Below, in pieces: positions 17,609-25,983 of a DNA stretch of 64,000 nucleotides. Position 1 is the first letter of the stretch. Each line of letters begins with the position of its first letter. Source of the DNA: JACMRP01 sp047302465 (GTDB lineage Bacteria; Bdellovibrionota; Bdellovibrionia; Bdellovibrionales; Bdellovibrionaceae). Location: assembly GCF_047302465.1 (NCBI RefSeq), contig NZ_CP178621.1, positions 248,001 through 312,000 of the forward strand, written 5' to 3'. Below the pieces are notes generated by a model that saw only the letters and a program-made list of their open reading frames with translations, was not told where the DNA came from and made no database searches. The translations under genes were made by a program, and so were the position numbers.

Positions 17609-18336
17609 CGGCTCAGGTTGTTCACGTTAAATAAAGAAGAAGACAACTCTTCTGCTTGAGGTTTTGTGTATTCAATCGTGCTCTGATTCGCGGGAAACTT
17701 TGAATCTTGAATGACCATCTTGCTGATGAATGGAAATTTCTTTCCTTCTGCAGCCATAGTGTTTTTATATTCAAAAGTAGCAACTTTAAAAGGAGTTCCT
17801 TGCAAAGTCATGAACTCAGCCTTTAATGCTAACTTGTCCTTTTTAGACACCCAGTACTTTACTTGATCGTATGTTACCTGGTTAGACTTTGCTTTTAGCA
17901 ACAACACTTTAGTGTCTTGACCATTCACTTTTTCATCACCAACGACAGTTGCTGTATAGTCACGAGCATAGTTGGTGCTGGCGATATCACCGTTGGCAGC
18001 TTGGCCAGAAAGTTTTTGGCGGGCAGAGATAGAGACCGGTTTACGCAAGCTTGGTTTAAAGAACCACATATTGCGATCGTTAAACAAGAACACTTCGCCT
18101 TTGTTTCGTGCGGGAGCCAGGGACTCAACGTGTGCATCATCACTTTTAGCTTTGACCGCAAAAGTTCTTTCGCTAGATTCTCCGTCCTCTACGGTAGTGA
18201 TTTTTGCCTCCCATACGACGCCACCTTTAATTCCACCGCGCGCACGGTCGCTGGCTTTAAGAAGTTCGCCGGCATCTTGTGCCAAAGCATGCATCGAGAA
18301 TCCGCTGAGTAGAGCTACTAGTAATAACTTTTTCAT
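17605..18336 (-). CDS. LolA-like outer-membrane lipoprotein-sorting protein
   Basis: A 243-residue periplasmic protein: signal peptide MKKLLLVALLSGFSMHALA, then an open beta-barrel domain of the LolA/LolB superfamily (outer membrane lipoprotein-sorting protein type), recognisable from the pattern MWFFKPSLRKPVSISARQKL and GQDTKVLLLKAK. Members of this branch carry hydrophobic cargo across the periplasm and differ from true LolA in lacking its canonical Arg/Trp signature. Placed between two permease genes and overlapping the next by four bases, it is the likely soluble carrier between the ABC complex and the barrel encoded at the operon end. Confidence 0.8.
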   Translation of the reverse strand: MKKLLLVALLSGFSMHALAQDAGELLKASDRARGGIKGGVVWEAKITTVEDGESSERTFAVKAKSDDAHVESLAPARNKGEVFLFNDRNMWFFKPSLRKPVSISARQKLSGQAANGDIASTNYARDYTATVVGDEKVNGQDTKVLLLKAKSNQVTYDQVKYWVSKKDKLALKAEFMTLQGTPFKVATFEYKNTMAAEGKKFPFISKMVIQDSKFPANQSTIEYTKPQAEELSSSLFNVNNLSR

Positions 18337-18347
18337 AAACCTCTCGC

Positions 18348-19649
18348 TTAATTAACTTGTTGTAAAAGTTGAATGATCGGTTTGTTGACCAATTTTTTAG
18401 AAACTAAATATGCACAAATCATACAAATGATCATAATAGGAATTGCCACTAAAATACATACCCACAAGAACGGTGTCACAACAAACTGCATATCTCCAGC
18501 GATACCTGGTGGCGAAAAGCGCAGATTCAAGCCATTCACGATGAGCGCAATGATTTGAGTAGCGACATATCCGATCACAATACTAATTGCCGTCAGAAAC
18601 AAGCTCTCTAATGTGAAAAGCCAAGCTGTTTGTGAATCAGTAAAGCCAATGGCTCGCAGAGTTCCGATCTCGCGAACACGCTCTAAGATCCCAATAGTCA
18701 TCGAGTTCACGATGGAAAGAGCTACTGCGCCAAAAATCAAGAATACGAAAAAGCCCGCCATGATATAAAGAAAGCCCATAGACCCGGTATAAAATAATCC
18801 TATGCGGTCATCATCAAAGGGATAAGCTTCGGCATTGATTTGCGCATCCAAGATTGCCTTCTGAATTCGCTTCACGGCGTTCCCAACGTTGGTACCTGGA
18901 TGAAGATAAACAGCTATGAAAGTCGCACCTTCGGTTGCATACAAGCTTTGCATCACAGATAAAGGTGCCACTAAGCCTGTATCCTCCAACATTGAAAACC
19001 CAGTGGAGTGTTTAAAACCCAAGTGCGCATTGACGGCATTAAGATCACTTTCAAAACTTCGTGCCGCCAACTGAACATCTTTATCTTGTAAGGACAACTC
19101 ATTGAATGGAGGATTTTTCCCAATCAAAGATCCGAGTTCTTTAGTGATCGAAATTGTTTCAGCCAATTCGCCTTTAGCGTCTTTGATCGATAGCTCACCA
19201 CTTGCCGGAACCAATTCATGGGTCCACTTATGAACTTCAGGATGAGATTGAATACGTCTTTCAACATCAGGCTCAATTCCGTAGGCAAGAAATGGAACAG
19301 ACTTATTGCCGTTGCTGATCAAACCCATGCCTTGCAAAATCGGCGCAGTAAATTCGACCTCTTTGTCGTTGGCTAAGAGTTCCTGCAGCTTTTGCAGGTC
19401 CTCACCTTTGAGGTGGTATTTACGTGGGTTGTTATAGAAAAAGTCCAAGCCACCTTTTTTGTAAATCGCAAGATGACCACTGTGATTGATGTAAATGGAA
19501 TTCACGGCCAAGTATTTTTCAACTCGCAGAATATAACCACCAAGCAAGCAAAGCCCCGCGAAGCCCGCTAAGATGGCCATCCCCGTAGAAATACTACGGC
19601 GCTTATTCTTCCATAAATTTCTAATAGCCATCTTACTAAAAAGCGTCAT
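18348..19649 (-). CDS. FtsX/LolC-type ABC transporter permease (first of pair)
   Basis: A 433-residue permease with the same plan as its partner: N-terminal helix, periplasmic MacB-like domain of about 230 residues, then three C-terminal helices with the coupling motif LERVREIGTLRAIGFTDSQ. It overlaps the ATPase gene by four bases at its start, and the LolA-like gene follows after 11 bases. The two permeases are clearly paralogous only in the FtsX core; the periplasmic parts differ, as in LolC and LolE. Confidence 0.88.
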   Translation of the reverse strand: MTLFSKMAIRNLWKNKRRSISTGMAILAGFAGLCLLGGYILRVEKYLAVNSIYINHSGHLAIYKKGGLDFFYNNPRKYHLKGEDLQKLQELLANDKEVEFTAPILQGMGLISNGNKSVPFLAYGIEPDVERRIQSHPEVHKWTHELVPASGELSIKDAKGELAETISITKELGSLIGKNPPFNELSLQDKDVQLAARSFESDLNAVNAHLGFKHSTGFSMLEDTGLVAPLSVMQSLYATEGATFIAVYLHPGTNVGNAVKRIQKAILDAQINAEAYPFDDDRIGLFYTGSMGFLYIMAGFFVFLIFGAVALSIVNSMTIGILERVREIGTLRAIGFTDSQTAWLFTLESLFLTAISIVIGYVATQIIALIVNGLNLRFSPPGIAGDMQFVVTPFLWVCILVAIPIMIICMICAYLVSKKLVNKPIIQLLQQVN

Positions 19650-20329
19650 TCGAGAATCACTCCATCTTGGATACGAATGATGCGGCCAACACGATCAATC
19701 AACTTTTCATCATGAGAGCAGAACAAGAACGTGATTTGTTTTTTCTGATTTAAGTCCAATAACAAGTCGATGATCTTGTGGCTGGTTTTAGAATCCAGAT
19801 TTGCCGTAGGCTCATCTGCAAGAACCAAAGTCGGGTGAGTCACCAAAGCGCGAGCAATCGCCACACGTTGGCGCTGACCACCAGACAACTTATCTGGTGG
19901 GTAGTGAAGGAACTCTTCCAACTCTACATCTTTGAGAGCTGCCATAACGCGGGCTTTTCTTTCCTCAGCGCTAACTTCTGGTTGAATCACCAAAGGAAGT
20001 TCTACGTTCTCAAAAACATTCAAAACTGGAATCAAATTGAAAGACTGAAAGATAAAACCGATTTTGTGATTGCGAAGCGAGCTTTTTGAAATCTCATCGA
20101 TATGTGTGATGTCTTTGCCTTCAAAAAGAATCTGTCCCGAATCAGGAGAATCAATGCAGCCCACCAAGTTCAGCAGGGTGCTTTTGCCGGAACCAGATTT
20201 GCCAATTAGAGCCGTGAACTCGCCTTTTTTTAAAACAAGATCAAGACCTCTTAATGCTTCTACTTTGGTTTCGCCAAGATGATAGGTTTTGACCACATTC
20301 TTCAGGGCGAGAATTTCGTTTGTTTGCAT
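19646..20329 (-). CDS. LolD/MacB-type ABC transporter ATPase
   Basis: A 227-residue ATP-binding subunit. Walker A is GKSGSGKST (about residues 42-50), the signature LSGGQRQRVAIARAL follows, Walker B reads TLVLADEPTANLD, and the H-loop is FCSHDEK. Sequence style is that of the LolD/FtsE/MacB group that energises FtsX-type permeases. It is the first gene of the five-gene operon (ATPase, permease, LolA-like, permease, barrel), with GAGGGTTCTC before the ATG. Upstream on the minus strand a TTGACA occurs in the 107-base gap, but I see no convincing -10 box with it. Confidence 0.93.
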   Translation of the reverse strand: MQTNEILALKNVVKTYHLGETKVEALRGLDLVLKKGEFTALIGKSGSGKSTLLNLVGCIDSPDSGQILFEGKDITHIDEISKSSLRNHKIGFIFQSFNLIPVLNVFENVELPLVIQPEVSAEERKARVMAALKDVELEEFLHYPPDKLSGGQRQRVAIARALVTHPTLVLADEPTANLDSKTSHKIIDLLLDLNQKKQITFLFCSHDEKLIDRVGRIIRIQDGVILE

Positions 20330-20436
20330 GAGAGAACCCTCTTGTGTTTAGTCTTACCTTGAAAGTGTTCTGGATATCAATCCTCATGTCAACGACGTCC
20401 CAGACCCCTCTGTAATGTCCTAATTTTTACAGGGTT

Positions 20437-21642
20437 TTACAACACGGAACTAACGCGAGTTTTTGTCTGATTATGACGGTGTTGTCCATAGAGAAAGCTT
20501 AAGAAGCTGATCAAAATAAACGCCAATGCAACGGCGCAGACACCACTCCATCCGTAAAGACTCCACGCGTAGCTTGCGACGGCAGAACCGAGGGCGCCAC
20601 CCATGAAATACGCAAACATGTATGCAGTGTTCAGTCGGCTGCGTGCTTCTGGAACAAGAGCGAAGACGCGACTTTGGTTAGAGATATGAGCGGCTTGTAA
20701 GCCAACATCCATCAAAAGCACGCCAATACCCAATGCGACGATAGAGCTTCCGCCCCAAATCCAATAAATTACAAACGAAAGTGCACACAGGAAAATTCCT
20801 AACGCAATTGTCGTGCGTGGACTTTTTTTATCAGCGAAACGACCAATCCACGGTGCGGCCAATGCGCCAAGTGCTCCAACCAAACCGAAGAGGCCGACAG
20901 TGCGCGCACCCAAGTTGAAAGACGGAGACTCCATCAAATAAATCAGTGTTGCCCAAAAACCACAAAACGCGCCAAACAGACAAGAGCCAACAACCATAGC
21001 TTCGCGAAGTACGGGTTGTTGACGAATCAATCTGACAACTGACTTTAGAAGGCTTTTGTAGTTGCCATCGAATGTCGGTTCGCTAACGGGAAGAACTGCG
21101 CGCAGAACAAAAGCTAGAATCATCAAAACAACCGCTGCCGCTGCAAACATAAGGCGCCAACCGAATGCCGCACCAACAAATCCGGCAACCGTGCGAGCTA
21201 AAAGAATTCCCAACAAAAGCCCACTCATGATCATACCCACGACTTGGCCACGACGACCAGGGCTTGCAAGGTGAGCTGCAAATGGAATGATAAATTGTGG
21301 AGTCATCGTTGTTACACCAACAATCAGACTCATCAAAATCGCAGTCGGCAGATTTGGTGCGAGAGCCATCCCGATCATTGATAAAGACGACACTGCAGTA
21401 GAAATGAAAATCAAACTACGGCGTTCAACTTGGTCGCCAAGTGGAATCAGAAAGAACATCCCAAGGGCGTAACCTAACTGCGTGAGAGTTGGAATCCAGC
21501 CAATAGATTGCGGGCTGACACCGAAGGACTCTTGCATTTGTTGAAGTAGAGGTTGGCAGTAATAAAGATTGGCGACACAAAGACCAGTAGAGATGGTCAT
21601 GACCCAAAGAACAAATCGAGAAAGAGAGGTGGAGGAAGTCAT
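20437..21642 (-). CDS. MFS transporter, DHA1-like exporter
   Basis: A 401-residue protein with twelve hydrophobic helices and the loop 2-3 motif GDQVERRSLIF. It has the N-terminal style of the MFS family often annotated as AraJ/YgaY-like exporters (ANLYYCQPLLQQMQ in helix 1). Small-molecule efflux is likely, substrate unknown. Stands alone on the minus strand; AGGTTAGGCC lies before the ATG. A 58-base gap separates it from a small secreted ORF upstream. Confidence 0.85.
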   Translation of the reverse strand: MTSSTSLSRFVLWVMTISTGLCVANLYYCQPLLQQMQESFGVSPQSIGWIPTLTQLGYALGMFFLIPLGDQVERRSLIFISTAVSSLSMIGMALAPNLPTAILMSLIVGVTTMTPQFIIPFAAHLASPGRRGQVVGMIMSGLLLGILLARTVAGFVGAAFGWRLMFAAAAVVLMILAFVLRAVLPVSEPTFDGNYKSLLKSVVRLIRQQPVLREAMVVGSCLFGAFCGFWATLIYLMESPSFNLGARTVGLFGLVGALGALAAPWIGRFADKKSPRTTIALGIFLCALSFVIYWIWGGSSIVALGIGVLLMDVGLQAAHISNQSRVFALVPEARSRLNTAYMFAYFMGGALGSAVASYAWSLYGWSGVCAVALAFILISFLSFLYGQHRHNQTKTRVSSVL

Positions 21643-21700
21643 GGCCTAACCTAATGGAAGGAACCACCATTAGGCAAGCCCTAGATCAGTGAAATATTGA

Positions 21701-21910
21701 TTAAGAAAAACGGCATTTAAGTCTAGGAACCAGAGGCGGATTCTTCGACACGCGATACGACTTACATTGTCCAGGCATCACAGCCACTGCATCGGACTGC
21801 ATAAGAATGAGTTTACCTTCTTGGTCTAGGACATTTGATTTGTCTGAGATTGGATTTGTTGTAGAAACCAACATCGCGCTGAAGATCATTGTTGATACAA
21901 GCTTTAACAT
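21701..21910 (-). CDS. Small secreted protein, hypothetical
   Basis: A 69-residue ORF with a signal-peptide-like start (MLKLVSTMIFSAMLVSTTNP), GAGAGGC eight bases before ATG, and a mature part of about 48 residues with two cysteines (QCKSY, LKCRF) that could form one disulfide. The C-terminus is basic. Not recognised. The signal peptide, SD and cysteine pair argue it is real, but it is short and could be spurious. Confidence 0.5.
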   Translation of the reverse strand: MLKLVSTMIFSAMLVSTTNPISDKSNVLDQEGKLILMQSDAVAVMPGQCKSYRVSKNPPLVPRLKCRFS

Positions 21911-21949
21911 GAAATGAGCCTCTCTGTTACATACCGTATGTTTAGTATA

Positions 21950-22062
21950 TCGGCATTTTATGCCGAGACTAAAGACTGTTTTGACTAAATCCTTAACGAA
22001 AAATTAAGGATTCTCAGGTGTCTCAATCTGAAATTCAATTTGAGTCATCTCTAATTGAGACA
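21950..22062. repeat. Cluster of three perfect hairpins in intergenic region
   Basis: In the 188-base gap: TCGGCAT-ttt-ATGCCGA (21950-21966), AATCCTTAA...TTAAGGATT with seven-base loop (21988-22012), and TGTCTCAAT...ATTGAGACA with 26-base spacing (22019-22027 and 22054-22062). The gap lies between the 3' end of ndh and the 5' end of the small secreted ORF. It could hold the ndh terminator or a structured leader; no T-run clearly marks a terminator. Confidence 0.5.
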
Positions 22063-22098
22063 GCGTTTTTTGCAGGAGAGGTTAGTGTTTTCTGAATT

Positions 22099-23397
22099 TT
22101 ATTTCTTAAGTTGCCACTCTTTTTCGGTGATGAGTCTAGCTCCGCGCTTTGAAAACATGTAGCTCCAGACCCATTGGGACATCACAGAAACGCGATTTTT
22201 AAAGTCGATCAGATAAAAAACATGAATGAAAAGCCATGCAAGCCACGCAATGTGACCAGTCATCTTGAGTTTTCCAGACTGGGCAATAGCGCGATTTTTT
22301 CCAATAGTCGCCATTTGCCCTTTATCAAGATATTGAAAGGCCTTTCTGTTTTTACCGCGAATATCAGCCAAGATCATATTGCCGGCATGTCGACCTGCTT
22401 GCATTGCTGCAGGGGCAAGGCCGGGTAAAAGTTTTCCAGGCGCCATTTCAAACGCCGCCATATCACCAATGACAAAAGCATTTTTAAAATTTGGAATCGA
22501 GAAATCATCGTTTACGATCACGCGTCCCGCACGATCTTTCTCGACAGCTGGATCCAGATTCATAGCACTGGCTTGCACGCCGGCTGCCCAGAAAACACTT
22601 TTAGCGTTTAAGAATTCGTCGCCGACTTTTGCGCCTTCAGCATTGATATTTTCAACGCGTGCGTTGGTGCGAACTTCTACACCGAGGTCTAACAAATCTC
22701 GATGCGCGCGGGCTGAAAGATCCTCGGGGAATGAGGCTAGAATGCGAGGTCCCGCTTCAACGAGAATCACTTTTGCTTTTGATGGATCAATGCGACGGAA
22801 ATCTTTAATGAGCACTGTCCGGCTGATATCTGAAATGGCTCCGGCAAGTTCAACTCCGGTCGGGCCAGCGCCAACGATGACGAAGGTCATGAGGGATTCT
22901 TGCAACTTTGGATCAAATTCATTCTCAGCAGTTTCAAAAGCAAGCAAGATGCGCCGACGGATTTCCGTCGCTTGCTCCAAAGTTTTTAAACCAGGAGCAA
23001 AACCTTCCCATTCAGGATGCGCGAAGTAACTATGCTGAGCTCCGCATGCAAGAACCAAGTAATCATAGGCAATTTCTCTTTCTCCGTCTAGAGTCATGCC
23101 CACAATATATTGTTCTTTAAGATTCACTCCTGAAAGACGACCTAAATGAACTTCAATATTCGCAACATCAGGAAACTGAGCACGAATGGGAACAGCGATA
23201 TCCGCTGGATTCAATCCCGCAGTGGCTACTTGATATAAAAGAGGCTGAAACAAATGGTGATTGCGCTGATCTATCAGGAGCACATGCACGTCTTTTTGTT
23301 TTGCTAATGTTTGGGCAGTATTTAGACCGGCAAAACCACCACCAACAACAATGACGATTTTTTTGCCTTTATGCTTCTCAGGATGGACGAGTCTCAT
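22099..23397 (-). CDS. ndh: Type II NADH dehydrogenase (NDH-2)
   Basis: Single-subunit FAD enzyme that passes electrons from NADH to quinone at the inner membrane without proton pumping, feeding the caa3 chain. The start is set at ATG 23397, which has GGAGA seven bases upstream and leads directly into the FAD-binding motif KKIVIVVGGGFAGLNTAQTL; the longer frame adds 34 basic residues. The second dinucleotide fold (NADH) is at FVIVGAGPTGVELAGAI and the flavin-contact motif AFVIGDMA near residue 290. The hydrophobic C-terminal part anchors to the membrane. 432 residues, usual length. Confidence 0.93.
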   Translation of the reverse strand: MRLVHPEKHKGKKIVIVVGGGFAGLNTAQTLAKQKDVHVLLIDQRNHHLFQPLLYQVATAGLNPADIAVPIRAQFPDVANIEVHLGRLSGVNLKEQYIVGMTLDGEREIAYDYLVLACGAQHSYFAHPEWEGFAPGLKTLEQATEIRRRILLAFETAENEFDPKLQESLMTFVIVGAGPTGVELAGAISDISRTVLIKDFRRIDPSKAKVILVEAGPRILASFPEDLSARAHRDLLDLGVEVRTNARVENINAEGAKVGDEFLNAKSVFWAAGVQASAMNLDPAVEKDRAGRVIVNDDFSIPNFKNAFVIGDMAAFEMAPGKLLPGLAPAAMQAGRHAGNMILADIRGKNRKAFQYLDKGQMATIGKNRAIAQSGKLKMTGHIAWLAWLFIHVFYLIDFKNRVSVMSQWVWSYMFSKRGARLITEKEWQLKK

Positions 23398-23532
23398 AAG
23401 AATTCTCCGAGAGACCGCCAGCATCCTCCTCAAAAAGTGTTTTGGCAATGTTTGGCCTGAGGCATCTGAATTCTGTCTGTAAATTTTGCGATCAAGCAAT
23501 AGAGGGGAGTGTGAGCTCCCCTCTATTTTGTT

Positions 23533-24828
23533 TTAAGGTGCGATACGATTTCTATCGCGGGGATAAAGGGTCGCCTCCCGCACATTCGAAAGTCCCAAGA
23601 TTTGCGCCGTGAGTCTTTCTGCACCAATAGCGAAGCCTCCATGTGGCGGCATGCCTAGTTCAAACATGCGCAAGTGGCTTTCAAAAGAAGCAGGCTCGAG
23701 CCTTTTCTTTTTGAGAGCACTTTCAAGTTCGCTTCGTCGATGCAGTCGCTGTCCACCCGTCGTGATCTCAAGGCCCCGAAACAGTAAGTCGAAACTCTGA
23801 GCAGCTCCGTGCTCACCACGAGGAGCCGTGTAAAAAGGTCGCGCACTTAATGGAAACCCAAGTACGAAGACCGCAGGCACACCAAACTCTTGTTGAGCAA
23901 GCTGACAAAGCTGCCTTTCGGCCTCACCATCTAAGTCATCGACGAGGTCCGTTCGACCGAAAGAGGTTTTAAGTCTTTCAAGGCATTCGCCAAATTCCCA
24001 CGTTGGAGCTTTCTCCATACTTGGAAGTACAGGCTGACCAAAAGATTCCAGAGTCTTCGCGTGCGTTCTATTCAGATCTTCAAACATATAATTTAAGAGT
24101 CCGCGCTCAAGTTCGATGATCTCTTCCGGACCACTAATGAAGCCCATCTCAACGTCTAACGAGTAGTATTCCGTCAGATGTCTGCTAGTAGCGTGAGGTT
24201 CTGCACGATAGACATGACCTGTTTCAAATACACGTTCAAGTCCCGCGACACATTGTTCTTTATAGAACTGTGGGCTCTGTGCAAGGTACGCGATCTTTTC
24301 AAAGTATTTCATTTGAAAAAGATTTGTACCGCCCTCGGTGCCACTTGCCACGATCTTAGACGTTACGATCTCCGTAAAGTGATTCTCGGTCAGATAGCGA
24401 CGAAAAAGCTCGATCATTTTCGCCTGTAGCTTGAAAATGCCTCCATGTTTTTCACTACGCAAAACGAGCGGACGATTCTCGATCTTAATTTCCGGCGAAA
24501 TGTTTTCCACAACCGCTGAAGAGTTAAATGGCAACATTTGCGCAGACTCGCTGAGTTTTTTGATGGAGGTCACGTGTAGCTCCCAATTATTAGGTGCCCG
24601 TGGATCTTCGATCAAATTACCAACGACCTCAACGCAATCATCCAGTCTAAGATGCAAATTAGAATTTAGATCTGTTTGCATCACACACTGGATGATTCCG
24701 GTAGCGTCTTTTACAACCAAGAATGTTGTTTGAGATAAAACTCGTAGATGGTAAATCCATCCGGCTATTTTGATTGGTTGTTCTTTCATCTGCGGCAGTT
24801 CGCAGATAAAGCTTCGCTTTTGATGCAC
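23533..24828 (-). CDS. aspS: Archaeal-type (AspS2) aspartyl-tRNA synthetase, probably non-discriminating
   Basis: Class IIb synthetase of 431 residues, far shorter than bacterial AspRS (about 590) because the GAD insertion is missing. An OB-fold tRNA-binding domain covers about 1-105. The catalytic domain shows motif 2 in FETGHVYRAEPHATSRHLTE, the amino-acid pocket GTEGGTNLFQMKYFE, and motif 3 GGFAIGAERL. The archaeal/AspS2 form is known in some Firmicutes, where it charges both tRNA-Asp and tRNA-Asn for GatCAB amidation. AsnRS is the main alternative. GTG 24828 lies six bases after AGGAGG, inside the regulatory fold described upstream. Probably acquired by transfer. Confidence 0.85.
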   Translation of the reverse strand: MHQKRSFICELPQMKEQPIKIAGWIYHLRVLSQTTFLVVKDATGIIQCVMQTDLNSNLHLRLDDCVEVVGNLIEDPRAPNNWELHVTSIKKLSESAQMLPFNSSAVVENISPEIKIENRPLVLRSEKHGGIFKLQAKMIELFRRYLTENHFTEIVTSKIVASGTEGGTNLFQMKYFEKIAYLAQSPQFYKEQCVAGLERVFETGHVYRAEPHATSRHLTEYYSLDVEMGFISGPEEIIELERGLLNYMFEDLNRTHAKTLESFGQPVLPSMEKAPTWEFGECLERLKTSFGRTDLVDDLDGEAERQLCQLAQQEFGVPAVFVLGFPLSARPFYTAPRGEHGAAQSFDLLFRGLEITTGGQRLHRRSELESALKKKRLEPASFESHLRMFELGMPPHGGFAIGAERLTAQILGLSNVREATLYPRDRNRIAP

Positions 24829-24830
24829 GT

Positions 24831-25040
24831 GGCACCTCCTCTAAGGGACATTTAGTTTTGGTTTTATTTGTGCTGGAACCCTAAACCTTGAGGTGGTGCC
24901 ATCCAGCTTCCGAGACATTCGGCTCTTGATTCCACTCTATCGGAAGTGGTTTTCCGTCTGCGTTTACTAGAGTCTGAAGTAAAAAATACTTCTACTTTTT
25001 CAAAGCGGCCTCTCAGAGGGGTCTTTCCTCTTCATCGAGT
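24831..25040 (-). ncRNA. T-box riboswitch leader of aspS, translational type
   Basis: Read on the minus strand, GCTGGA (24907-24902) pairs with TCCAGC (24877-24872). Next comes the unpaired TGGCACC (24901-24895), exactly the T-box UGGNACC bulge with N=C suited to the G discriminator base of tRNA-Asp/Asn. Then ACC (24894-24892) pairs with GGT (24880-24878). In the alternative state GGCACC-A-CCTC (24900-24890) pairs with GAGG-A-GGTGCC (24841-24831) and hides the Shine-Dalgarno site of aspS. No T-run terminator is present, so control of translation is expected. Stem I and the specifier codon could not be assigned with certainty; AAC and GAC triplets both occur upstream. Confidence 0.78.
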
Positions 25041-25076
25041 TATATTCAAGTTAGTCGATTGGTTGAATTTTGCCAA
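25039..25076 (-). promoter_or_regulatory. Candidate promoter of the T-box/aspS transcript
   Basis: On the minus strand TTGGCA (25076-25071) stands 17 bases before TAACTT (25053-25048). Alternatively TATAAC (25044-25039) is a better -10 box with a poorer -35. Either would start transcription just upstream of the leader structure. Confidence 0.35.
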
Positions 25077-25140
25077 TGTTTGGAGTCATGAATTGTTTTT
25101 ATGGGTGGGATAAGTGAAAATAGAAATAAGGAATAAGTCT

Positions 25141-25908
25141 ATGAATTCAAAATGGAATCCCACTCAATACAACAAGTTTAAAGATCAGCGAGCCCGTCCT
25201 TTTTATGACTTGATGTCACTTATTCAGGACCAGCCCTTTGAAGAAGCCATCGATTTAGGCTGTGGAACAGGGGAGCTGACGCGAAAACTGTTTGAGAGTT
25301 TTCAAATCAAGCATTTGCTTGGTATTGATGCGTCGGACGAGATGCTAGAGAAATCCAAAACTTTTGTGACCGCGGGTCTTGAGTTTCAGCTTCAAAATAT
25401 CGAAAGCTTTGTGCCTCGTAGCAAATATGATCTCATTTTTTCAAATGCGGCATTGCAATGGATCGATAATCACGAAGTATTAGTTCCAAAAATTCTAAGT
25501 TGGCTGAAACCTGGAGGCCAAATTGCCATTCAGGTGCCTTGCAACTTTGATCATCCGTCACATACTCTCGCAAGCGAAGTCGCACATAGGCTCTTTCCTG
25601 ATATGTATAGAAAAGGAGAGCAAAGATTATTTGTTTTGCCTGTGGAAAAGTATGCGGAAATCTTCCATAACAATGGTATCGAGGAGCAAATTACTCGTAT
25701 TGAAGTTTATGGCAATCCGATGAAATCCGGTCTGGATGTAGTTGAGTGGACCAAGGGCACAATGCTGACATCTTATCAATCGCGTTTGAATCCCTCTGAT
25801 TTTGACCGCTTTTTGAAAACATATACGGAAGAAATTCGCAAAGCTCTCGGAGAAGGCCCTTACTTCTATCCATTCAAGAGAATGCTGTTGTGGGGCAAAA
25901 AAATTTGA
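25141..25908 (+). CDS. tam: SAM-dependent methyltransferase, trans-aconitate methyltransferase-like
   Basis: A 255-residue class I methyltransferase. Start ATG 25141 has AAGGA upstream; the earlier in-frame start adds nine residues. The beginning WNPTQYNKFKDQRARPFYDL matches the Tam family (compare E. coli Tam), the SAM-binding motif is AIDLGCGTGELTRKL (about residues 37-51), and motif IV region IFSNAALQWI follows. Tam methylates trans-aconitate to relieve aconitase inhibition; that substrate is inferred from family resemblance only. Stand-alone gene on the plus strand, divergent from the T-box/aspS unit. Confidence 0.82.
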   Translation: MNSKWNPTQYNKFKDQRARPFYDLMSLIQDQPFEEAIDLGCGTGELTRKLFESFQIKHLLGIDASDEMLEKSKTFVTAGLEFQLQNIESFVPRSKYDLIFSNAALQWIDNHEVLVPKILSWLKPGGQIAIQVPCNFDHPSHTLASEVAHRLFPDMYRKGEQRLFVLPVEKYAEIFHNNGIEEQITRIEVYGNPMKSGLDVVEWTKGTMLTSYQSRLNPSDFDRFLKTYTEEIRKALGEGPYFYPFKRMLLWGKKI

Positions 25909-25983
25909 TTTTCAAATAAGGACGTATGTCTTTTATTTTGTTCATTATTTGAAAAACATCATCGATGATGCTAATCAAATTAT

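Noticed and set aside
20340..20420. TTGACA upstream of the Lol-like ATPase gene as a full promoter
   Set aside because: The -35 box is perfect, but no acceptable -10 box occurs 16-18 bases downstream.
23500..23528. Hairpin AGAGGGGAG/CTCCCCTCT between aspS and ndh as a strong terminator
   Set aside because: The stem is perfect, but on the minus strand, where both genes lie, it is followed by ATTGC rather than a T run, so terminator function is doubtful; ndh may be read through.
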